Origin: an uncultured Bacteroides sp.
GTDB lineage: Bacteria > Bacteroidota > Bacteroidia > Bacteroidales > UBA11471
DNA length: 20,258 bases
Direction: 5' to 3'
Assembly (NCBI GenBank): GCA_905210875.1
Contig: CAJLYN010000012.1
Location: forward strand, 1-20,258
A model generated the notes under the pieces. The model made no database searches, was not told the origin of the DNA, and saw only the letters and a list, made by a program, of their open reading frames with translations. The translations under genes and the position numbers were made by a program. Position 1 is the stretch's first letter; every line of letters begins with the position of its first letter. Positions 14,263-20,258 of this stretch are shown piece by piece.

Positions 14263-16490
14263 GGTTCTTTGGGTGAGTATAGGGCTGTTGCCCGAGTTAC
14301 GCTTTTTACGCCTTTTACGGTCTTGATTTTCTTAATGAGGGCGTTGAGGGCCGTGGTATCGTCGACGAGAACGGTGATGTGTCCCTGGAAGAGTCCGTCG
14401 TTTGAGTCGATGGAGATGCTGCGCATGGATACACGTTTCTCTTTGGAAATGACCGAGGTGATGTTGGTGACGATACCGATGTCGTCGTTGCCTATGACTT
14501 GCAGTACGATGGCATATTGTGAGCCTTGTTTGCCCGACCAGCGGGCTTTGACAATACGGTAGCCAAACTGTGTGCGCAGATTCTCGGCGTTGGGACAGTC
14601 TTCGCGGTGTATTTTTATGCTTCCTTGTGAGGAGACAAAGCCGAATATCTTGTCTCCGAAGATGGGGTTGCAACACTTTGACAGTTTGTAATCGAGGCCC
14701 TTGATGTTTTGGTCGATGACCAGCTCGTCTTCACCAAAAACTTCGCCCGACGATTGAGTGGCGATGAAGTTCTCGGCCGTGCGGTTTTCGCCCGACTCTT
14801 CGTTGTCTTTTCGTTCGATTTCGTGATATTGGTCGAGCAGATGGTTGATGTCGATGCGTTCCTGGGCCAGCGCGCAGTAGAAGTCGGTTACAGTCTTGTA
14901 GCCCGACTTGCGTATGAGCTTCATGAGTATGGCATCGTTGACTTCGATTTTGCGATTCTTGAACCGTCGGGTCAGCAGCTCTTTACCCATTTCGGCCTCT
15001 TTGTGTTGTATTTCGTTGAGGGCCTGTTTTATTTTTACCCGGGCTTTGGAGGTGCAGGCTATGTTGAGCCATTCCTGTTTGGGCTTTTGGGTCGGAGAGG
15101 TGATGATCTCGATGGTGTCGCCGCTTTTGAGCTTGTAGCGGATGGTCTGGTTCTTGCCGTTGACCTTTCCGCCGGTGCAGCGGCAACCCAGCTGGCTGTG
15201 TATGAGGAAGGCGAAGTCGAGCAATGTGGCCCCTTTGGCCAGCTTGTAGAGGTCGCCTTTGGGGGTGAAGACAAAAACCTCCTTGTCGTAGAGGTCCATG
15301 CGGAACTCTTTCATCAGCTCCAAGGGGCCTCCGTCGCCCGATTCGAGTATGTCGCGCACGTTGTTCAGCCAGTCGTCGAGCCCTTTTTCGCTTTTCAGTC
15401 CCTTGTATTTCCAGTGGGCGGCCAGACCTCGTTCGGCGATTTCGTCCATGCGCTTGGTGCGTATCTGCACCTCGACCCAGCGGTCGCCGGGTCCCCACAC
15501 GGTGATGTGCAGAGATTCGTAGCCGTTGCTTTTGGGTACCGACAGCCAGTCTTTCAGCCGCTTGGGGTTGGGCCGGTACATGTCGGTGATGATGGAATAG
15601 ACGTGCCAGCAGTCGGCCGATTCTCTGTCGAGAGGACTGTCGAGGACAACGCGTATGGCAAAGAGGTCGTAGATGCCTTCGATGTCGACGTTCTGTTTCC
15701 TTATCTTGTTCAGAATCGACGAGATGGACTTGGTGCGACCCTTTATCTCAAATTTCAGCCCGGCTTCGAGCAGTTTGGCTTTGATTGGAGCGATGAACTC
15801 TTCGATATATTTGTTGCGGGCTTCTTTGGTCTCACTCAGTTTGTGTGCAATGCGGTCGTACTCTTCGCGCTGGGTGTATTTGAGGGCTAAGTCTTCGAGC
15901 TCGGTTTTTATGCGGTATAATCCCAGCCTGTGGGCAAGGGGGGCATAGAGGTACGAGGCTTCATAGGCGACATTTTCGCGGAAGCGGGCATTGGGATGGT
16001 GATTGATCATGCGCATGAGGCACAGCCTATCGGCTATCATGATGATAATCACCCGTACATCTTCGGCAAAAGTGAGCAACAGATTGCGGAAGTTGTCGCT
16101 TTGAACAGTTTCTTGCTTGGCGTAAAGGCTGCTGGCCTTTATGAGCCCGTGAATGATTTTTACGCAGTCATGGCCAAACAGCAATTCGACAGCTTCAAGC
16201 GATAAACGGTTTTCGACGACAAGGTTGCAGGTAAGAACGGCTGCCAGGGTGCTGCGGTCGAGACCTACTTCCTGTGAGAGTATAAGCGCCGTTTCGATGT
16301 CGCGCAGCAGGCGGTTCAGGCCGTTTTTGTCGCGCAGGTAGCTACCCGACGTGACGGCTTCGGTAATGTGCTGACGCAAGAAAAGAAATTCTTTGGCCCC
16401 GATAAGCGGGCGTGCTGTTGCGAACAGGGCACGATAGGCTTTTAAAAATTCTTGACGCTCGGTCGGCGTAAAATATTGTTCCTCATTCAT
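14259..16490 (-). CDS. relA: RelA/SpoT-family (p)ppGpp synthetase with degenerate hydrolase domain
   Basis: 743 aa from ATG 16490, the full length of a long RSH protein. Domain order: HD region (about 30-170), synthetase (about 200-365), TGS (403-464), helical region, zinc-finger-like region (Cys606, Cys607, His628, Cys632) and ACT (about 658-732). In the HD region the usual catalytic HDxxED stretch is replaced by LTCNLVVEN (86-94), losing the metal-binding His-Asp, although IADRLCLMRM (152-161) is kept. The synthetase looks intact: GRTKSISSI, YDLFAIRV, the RxKD motif RLKD (311-314), PKSNGYESLH and EVQIRT (340-345). It is therefore most likely a stringent-response synthetase without ppGpp hydrolase activity, as known for RelA-type paralogues. 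A longer frame from 16535 is excluded because that ATG lies upstream of the promoter -7 box. The next gene overlaps by 4 nt. Confidence 0.93.
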   Translation of the reverse strand: MNEEQYFTPTERQEFLKAYRALFATARPLIGAKEFLFLRQHITEAVTSGSYLRDKNGLNRLLRDIETALILSQEVGLDRSTLAAVLTCNLVVENRLSLEAVELLFGHDCVKIIHGLIKASSLYAKQETVQSDNFRNLLLTFAEDVRVIIIMIADRLCLMRMINHHPNARFRENVAYEASYLYAPLAHRLGLYRIKTELEDLALKYTQREEYDRIAHKLSETKEARNKYIEEFIAPIKAKLLEAGLKFEIKGRTKSISSILNKIRKQNVDIEGIYDLFAIRVVLDSPLDRESADCWHVYSIITDMYRPNPKRLKDWLSVPKSNGYESLHITVWGPGDRWVEVQIRTKRMDEIAERGLAAHWKYKGLKSEKGLDDWLNNVRDILESGDGGPLELMKEFRMDLYDKEVFVFTPKGDLYKLAKGATLLDFAFLIHSQLGCRCTGGKVNGKNQTIRYKLKSGDTIEIITSPTQKPKQEWLNIACTSKARVKIKQALNEIQHKEAEMGKELLTRRFKNRKIEVNDAILMKLIRKSGYKTVTDFYCALAQERIDINHLLDQYHEIERKDNEESGENRTAENFIATQSSGEVFGEDELVIDQNIKGLDYKLSKCCNPIFGDKIFGFVSSQGSIKIHREDCPNAENLRTQFGYRIVKARWSGKQGSQYAIVLQVIGNDDIGIVTNITSVISKEKRVSMRSISIDSNDGLFQGHITVLVDDTTALNALIKKIKTVKGVKSVTRATALYSPKEP

Positions 16491-16521
16491 GGCACCTGTG
16501 TGTTTAGTTGGATAATATTTC

Positions 16522-16529
16522 CAAAGATA
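16522..16529 (-). promoter_or_regulatory. relA -7 promoter box
   Basis: TATCTTTG on the minus strand (16529-16522) matches TAnnTTTG exactly. The predicted start near 16515 gives a 25-nt leader to the ATG at 16490. No convincing -33 TTTG is seen. Confidence 0.65.
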
Positions 16530-16605
16530 CAACAAATGTAATGATTTATTTGGAAAAACTGTTTATGCGTTCAAAAAATGAATGTTGTTGGGTGTGATAT
16601 GCAGT

Positions 16606-16639
16606 TACGCCTCTGGAGCAGAAGTCGTCCAGAGGCGTA
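16606..16639 (-). terminator. Stem-loop downstream of catalase, no U-tract
   Basis: A perfect 12-bp stem (16606-16617 with 16628-16639, TACGCCTCTGGA) closes a 10-nt loop 21 nt beyond the catalase stop. No T-run follows on the minus strand. It probably ends or stabilises the catalase transcript. Confidence 0.65.
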
Positions 16640-16660
16640 TATAAGGAGCGGGGAAGGATT

Positions 16661-18118
16661 TTATGAAATTTTTTCTAGTGCTATGCCCAGGGCTTTGGCA
16701 ATCCCTTTCCCGTAGTTTTCATCGGCTTTCATGCAGTTGTGTATGTGGCGGAGTTTTATCTCTTCGGGTATGTCGCCCATGGCCCGAGCCGTGTTGTCAA
16801 ACAGTCGCTGCTGCTCGTTGGGTTTCATCAGTCTGAACAGGTCGCCCGGTTGGGAATAGTAGTCGGAGTCATCTTCTCTGAAATCCCATTGATAGGCGGC
16901 TCCGTCGAGTTCAAGCGGCGGCTCTTTGTATTCGGGCTGTTCCTGCCACTCGCCGTAGCTGTTGGGTTCGTATCCGAGTCTCCGTCCGTTGTTTCCGTCG
17001 ACACGCATGGCGCCGTCGCGGTGGTACATGTTGAGGAAAGGGCAGCGGCTGCGGTTGACGGGAATCTGATAGTGATTCACACCCAGGCGGTAGCGTTGGG
17101 CGTCGCCGTAGGAGAAGAGCCGACCTTGCAACATGCGGTCGGGCGAGAAACTGATACCCGGTACGACGTTGGCCGGATTGAAGGCGGCCTGCTCTACGTC
17201 GGCGAAATAGTTTTCGGGATTGCGGTTCAATTCCAAAATTCCCACTTCGTGGAGTGGATATTGTTTCTGCGACCACACTTTGGTGAGGTCAAACGGGTTG
17301 AAAGCACAGTTTCGGGCCTCTTCTTCGGTCATGAGTTGCACATACATTTTCCATTGCGGGTAGTCTCCCCGTTCGATGCTCTCGAAGAGGTCGCGGTGAT
17401 GGCTTTCACGGTCTTTACCGATGATGGTTTCGGCTTCCTGGTCGGTGAGGTTCTTGATGCCCTGCTGGGTGCGGAAGTGGAATTTCACCCAGGTGCGCTC
17501 TCCCTCGGCGTTGATGAAAGAGAAGGTGTGGCTGCCGTAGCCGTGCATATGGCGGTAGGAGTAGGGTATGCCCCTGTCGCTCATGGTGATGGTCACCTGA
17601 TGGAGTGCCTCGGGCAGGAGTGTCCAAAAGTCCCAGTTGTTGAGCGGGCTTCTCATGTGAGTGCGTGGGTCTCTCTTCACAACATGGTTGAGGTCGGGAA
17701 ATTTCAGCGGGTCACGCAGGAAAAATACAGGTGTGTTGTTGCCTACCATGTCCCAGTTCCCCTCGTCGGTGTAGAATTTGATGGCGAAGCCGCGAATGTC
17801 CCGTTCGGCATCGGCGGCACCGCGTTCGCCGGCTACGGTAGAGAAGCGCATGAAAAGTTCGGTCTTTTTCCCAATCTCCGAGAAAATGGAGGCTTTGGTG
17901 TAGCGGGTTATGTCGTGCGTTACGATGAAGTGTCCGAAAGCACCCGACCCTTTGGCGTGCATACGCCGTTCGGGAATGACTTCCCGATCGAAGTGGGCCA
18001 GCTTTTCCAGAAACCATACATCTTGTAACAGCATCGGGCCGCGTTTGCCGGCAGTAGCGACATTATTGTTGTCGGCTACGGGAGCGCCGTTGGCGCTTGT
18101 CAGTTTTTTCTTTTCCAT
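16661..18118 (-). CDS. katA: Monofunctional haem catalase
   Basis: 485 aa, the size of small-subunit (clade 3) catalases. Converts two H2O2 to water and O2 in the cytoplasm. Key residues are present: distal His54 in [12 protein letters not shown], distal Asn127 in [10 protein letters not shown], and the proximal haem ligand Tyr337 in [14 protein letters not shown], with Arg333 four residues before it. The NADPH-binding type regions and the C-terminal catalase immune-responsive domain (about 430-480) also look complete. There is no signal peptide. The ATG at 18118 lies 12 nt after the flavodoxin-like gene, so the two probably share the promoter near 18611. katA is used because it is the usual name for the Bacteroides enzyme; OxyR control is likely by analogy, but I could not identify an OxyR box with confidence. 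Confidence 0.96.
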   Translation of the reverse strand: MEKKKLTSANGAPVADNNNVATAGKRGPMLLQDVWFLEKLAHFDREVIPERRMHAKGSGAFGHFIVTHDITRYTKASIFSEIGKKTELFMRFSTVAGERGAADAERDIRGFAIKFYTDEGNWDMVGNNTPVFFLRDPLKFPDLNHVVKRDPRTHMRSPLNNWDFWTLLPEALHQVTITMSDRGIPYSYRHMHGYGSHTFSFINAEGERTWVKFHFRTQQGIKNLTDQEAETIIGKDRESHHRDLFESIERGDYPQWKMYVQLMTEEEARNCAFNPFDLTKVWSQKQYPLHEVGILELNRNPENYFADVEQAAFNPANVVPGISFSPDRMLQGRLFSYGDAQRYRLGVNHYQIPVNRSRCPFLNMYHRDGAMRVDGNNGRRLGYEPNSYGEWQEQPEYKEPPLELDGAAYQWDFREDDSDYYSQPGDLFRLMKPNEQQRLFDNTARAMGDIPEEIKLRHIHNCMKADENYGKGIAKALGIALEKIS

Positions 18119-18130
18119 AACATTTTGGTT

Positions 18131-18565
18131 TTAAGGGGTGTGCTGATTGTGTATATAGTTGTCGAGATATTCCCGGTCTTGGACCGACAGTCTTCCCGTA
18201 CGGGATTTCAGCCGAGCCTCCCTTTCCGATGGTGGCAGGCCGAGCTCTTGCTGCATGCGGCGGAACATGCTTCCTGTCTTGATTTTATAGGTGGTAAAGA
18301 GTATAAATCTTTTTGCGGAATATTCCCCGGCAATGGAACGGGCAAATTCCCGCCACTGCTTGTGGGGGTGTTGCCCGACAACGAAAAATCCGCTCGTCCA
18401 GCAGCCCAAAACGAGAATGTCGGCCTCGGCAGCTTTCTTCTTGTCAAAGTCGGAAAGTGAGCAAAGGCTCACGCTTACTCCTCTTGACCATAAATGCATG
18501 GCTATCTCACGGGCATAGTTTGCTGTATGACCTTTGTGACTGTAGTAGGTAATTACGGCTTTCAT
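18131..18565 (-). CDS. Flavodoxin-like protein
   Basis: 144 aa, the size of a short-chain flavodoxin. The first strand and phosphate-binding loop are visible as MKAVITYYSHKGHTANYAREI (1-21), with S-H-K-G-H-T in place of the usual T-x-T-G-N-T loop. The third strand and isoalloxazine-side loop are ILVLGCWTSGFFVVGQHP (50-67). The C-terminal half contains a Lys/Arg-rich helix (RFILFTTYKIKTGSMFRRMQ). It is probably an FMN-binding electron carrier or flavodoxin-fold reductase. It precedes catalase by 12 nt, so a link to oxidative stress is a reasonable inference. It is divergent from the DUF4301 gene. Confidence 0.85.
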   Translation of the reverse strand: MKAVITYYSHKGHTANYAREIAMHLWSRGVSVSLCSLSDFDKKKAAEADILVLGCWTSGFFVVGQHPHKQWREFARSIAGEYSAKRFILFTTYKIKTGSMFRRMQQELGLPPSEREARLKSRTGRLSVQDREYLDNYIHNQHTP

Positions 18566-18610
18566 GGAAAGAATCCTTTGTTTGTAATAATTATAAAATT
18601 GTATTTGCTA

Positions 18611-18641
18611 CAAACATATCGACTTTAATTGAATTATCATT
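18611..18641 (-). promoter_or_regulatory. Promoter of the flavodoxin-catalase operon
   Basis: TATGTTTG on the minus strand (18618-18611) matches TAnnTTTG exactly. The -33 position 19-20 nt upstream reads AATG/CAAT, a weak match. The predicted leader is about 39 nt. The -33 region coincides with that of the divergent DUF4301 promoter. Confidence 0.65.
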
Positions 18642-18670
18642 GTGTTTTTCAAAAAAAAATCTTAACTTTG
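18639..18670 (+). promoter_or_regulatory. DUF4301 gene promoter
   Basis: TAACTTTG (18663-18670) is a perfect -7 box with ATTG (18639-18642) exactly 20 nt upstream as -33. The predicted start near 18677 gives a leader of about 50 nt before ATG 18728. Confidence 0.72.
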
Positions 18671-18727
18671 AGAAGTTTTGATTCCTGCCAAGTCTCTTAT
18701 ATAAGATAAACCTTAAAAACGGATATT

Positions 18728-20245
18728 ATGTTTACTCCTGAAGATTTAGAATTGCTAAAAGAAAAAGGTATCTCCGAGCAGCAAATCAAGGAGCAGTTGC
18801 ATTGCTTTGAAACCGGTTTCCCCTATCTCAAACTGGAAGCCCCGGCCGGGTTGGGAAACGGAATCTTGTCGCTCGACGAAACGGCTGTTAACCACTATCT
18901 CGATGTATGGAACGAGTACCTGGCCACCAATCCTGTGATTGTGAAATTTGTCCCGGCTTCCGGGGCTGCCAGCCGTATGTTTAAAAATCTGTTTGAATTT
19001 CTCGATGCCGACTATACCGAGCCTACTACCGACTTTGAAAAGAAATTTTTTTCTCATCTGAAAAATTTTGCCTTTTACTCCGACCTCAATGCCGCATGTC
19101 TCAAAAACGAAGGAAAAGGTGTCGATGCCTTGGTGGCCGATGGCCGGTACAAAGCCGTGGTAGAAAATCTCCTCTCCGACAAGGGGCTTAACTACGGCTC
19201 CCTGCCCAAAGGCATGTTGAAGTTCCACCACTATGCCACCACCGACCGCACCGCCATGGAAGAGCATCTGGCCGAAGGGGCCATGTATGCCCGCAACGAA
19301 GCTGGCAATGTAAATGTGCATTTTACCGTGTCGCATGAGCATCTGCCCTTCTTCAAGCAGTTGGTGGCCGACAAGCAGGCCGCCTATGAAAATGAGTATG
19401 GCGTGAAATACCATATCAGTTTCTCAGAGCAGAAACCGTCGACCGATACCATTGCCGCCGACATGGAAAACAAGCCTTTCCGCGACAAGGGCAAATTGCT
19501 GTTCCGCCCCGGAGGACACGGCGCGCTCATCGAGAACCTCAACGATATCGATGCCGATGTGATATTCATAAAGAACATCGACAACGTGGTGCCCGACCGT
19601 ATCAAGCCCGAGACCGTGCGTTTCAAGAAAATCATCGGTGGAGTACTCGTATCGCTCAAAAAACAAATCGACGCTTACGTGGCCATGCTCGAAAGCGGTA
19701 AGTATACGATGGACGACGTGCGCGATGTCATACTCTTCCTGCAACAGCAGCTCTTTACCCGGCACCCCGACATCAAGAAGATGGAAGATGCCGAGCTGGT
19801 AGTCTACCTGCTCAAAAAACTGCGTCGCCCCCTGCGCGTGTGCGGTATGGTCAAGAACGTGGGCGAACCCGGTGGCGGCCCCTTCCTTGTATATAACAGT
19901 GACGGCTCCTTCTCACCGCAAATACTCGAAAGTTCGCAAATAGACTTGAAGAATCCCGAGTCCAAAGCCATGTTCGACAAGTCGACACACTTCAACCCCG
20001 TCGACCTGGTATGTGCCGTAAAGAATGGCAAAGGCGAGAAATACGACCTGCCGCAGTATGTCGATAAGAAGACGGGATTTATCTCCTATAAGTCGAAGAA
20101 CGGAAAGGAGCTGAAAGCTCTCGAACTGCCCGGACTGTGGAATGGAGCCATGTCCGACTGGAACACCCTCTTTGTCGAAGTGCCCATCTCCACGTTCAAT
20201 CCTGTGAAGACGGTCAACGACCTCCTGCGCGAGCAGCATCAGTAA
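18728..20245 (+). CDS. DUF4301 family protein, possible UDP-sugar-pyrophosphorylase-like nucleotidyltransferase
   Basis: 505 aa, a soluble protein with no signal or membrane segment, recalled as the Bacteroidota-specific DUF4301 family. Function unknown. Several segments resemble the signature blocks of eukaryotic-type UDP-sugar pyrophosphorylases in the correct order: KFVPASGAASRMFK (73-86), compared with the GG-x-GTR-M nucleotide loop; LPKGMLKFH (159-167), compared with PK; FRPGGHGALIENL (259-271), compared with GHG; and IFIKNIDNVVPD (279-290), compared with the N/D-x-DN metal site. A Gly-rich loop GEPGGGPFLVY lies at about 372-382. This suggests a GT-A nucleotidyltransferase fold, but the canonical GTR is altered to ASRM. 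The ATG at 18728 is well placed after its promoter; the stop is at 20245, 13 nt before the window ends. It is divergent from the flavodoxin-catalase operon. Confidence 0.85.
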   Translation: MFTPEDLELLKEKGISEQQIKEQLHCFETGFPYLKLEAPAGLGNGILSLDETAVNHYLDVWNEYLATNPVIVKFVPASGAASRMFKNLFEFLDADYTEPTTDFEKKFFSHLKNFAFYSDLNAACLKNEGKGVDALVADGRYKAVVENLLSDKGLNYGSLPKGMLKFHHYATTDRTAMEEHLAEGAMYARNEAGNVNVHFTVSHEHLPFFKQLVADKQAAYENEYGVKYHISFSEQKPSTDTIAADMENKPFRDKGKLLFRPGGHGALIENLNDIDADVIFIKNIDNVVPDRIKPETVRFKKIIGGVLVSLKKQIDAYVAMLESGKYTMDDVRDVILFLQQQLFTRHPDIKKMEDAELVVYLLKKLRRPLRVCGMVKNVGEPGGGPFLVYNSDGSFSPQILESSQIDLKNPESKAMFDKSTHFNPVDLVCAVKNGKGEKYDLPQYVDKKTGFISYKSKNGKELKALELPGLWNGAMSDWNTLFVEVPISTFNPVKTVNDLLREQHQ

Positions 20246-20258
20246 GATCGCTCCCGGC

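Noticed and set aside
14709..15890. 393-aa + strand ORF opposite relA
   Set aside because: Antisense shadow of a clearly conserved RSH gene; the composition (Val/Phe/Gly rich) is typical of mirrored coding sequence.
16739..18028. 429-aa + strand ORF opposite catalase
   Set aside because: Mirrors the catalase frame; no motifs and no ribosome-binding or promoter context.
18600..18660. OxyR-type binding site upstream of the flavodoxin-catalase operon
   Set aside because: Only loose ATAG/GATA-like fragments with irregular spacing are seen; the region is AT-rich, so chance matches are expected.
1..20258. Base-composition change suggesting horizontal transfer of DUF4301
   Set aside because: Its C-ending codon use matches that of the minus-strand genes such as relA; the contrast with + strand genes at 11-12 kb is mild and could be strand bias.
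1..20258. Mobile element, CRISPR, tRNA or phage signatures
   Set aside because: I saw no regularly spaced repeats, transposase or integrase motifs, tRNA-like cloverleaf or terminal repeats.

Overview
This window is a chromosomal segment of a Bacteroidota (very probably order Bacteroidales) genome of medium GC content. The evidence is the recurrent Bacteroidota promoter -7 element TAnnTTTG just upstream of most transcription units, the rpsF-rpsR-rplI order without ssb, DUF4301, GldE, lipoproteins with an LSSC lipobox, and a PadR regulator next to a PspC protein with the Bacteroidota-type N-terminal domain. I see no rRNA, tRNA, insertion sequence, phage gene or CRISPR array.

Layout. (1) 3-416 (+) is the C-terminal end of a zinc-peptidase-like DUF4932 protein, closed by a strong intrinsic terminator. 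(2) 515-1907 (-) is a padR-pspC envelope-stress type operon with a promoter and a candidate direct-repeat operator. (3) 2262-6766 (-) carries pdxA (vitamin B6), rlmN (rRNA/tRNA m2A methylation) and a 703-aa PpiD/SurA-like periplasmic folding catalyst. (4) 6868-10843 (-) is a tightly packed cluster, coaX - outer-membrane beta-barrel protein - lptC - gldE, with two gene overlaps; it joins CoA synthesis to envelope biogenesis. (5) 11016-11676 (+) is an FtsB/DivIC-like divisome protein overlapping a small membrane protein of unknown function, followed by a cupin gene at 11810-12130 that ends in a terminator shared with the convergent ribosomal operon. (6) 12204-13309 (-) is rpsF-rpsR-rplI. (7) 13411-16490 (-) is a long RelA/SpoT homologue with a degenerate hydrolase domain but an intact-looking synthetase, overlapping by 4 nt a lipoprotein gene of unknown function. 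(8) 16661-18565 (-) is a flavodoxin-like gene and a clade-3-like catalase, probably one oxidative-stress operon. (9) 18728-20245 (+) is a divergent DUF4301 gene with motifs resembling UDP-sugar pyrophosphorylases; its promoter is back to back with that of the flavodoxin-catalase operon.

Most of the window is conserved housekeeping and envelope biology. I found no clear new multi-gene defence or mobile system. The most interesting leads are the DUF4301 protein (a possible nucleotidyltransferase divergent from catalase), the unknown lipoprotein coupled to RelA, the unknown membrane protein coupled to FtsB, and the candidate PadR operator. Several gene starts were moved downstream of the longest reading frame because the promoter -7 box overlaps the first ATG (rlmN, rpsF) or lies so that the first ATG precedes the predicted transcript start (relA).
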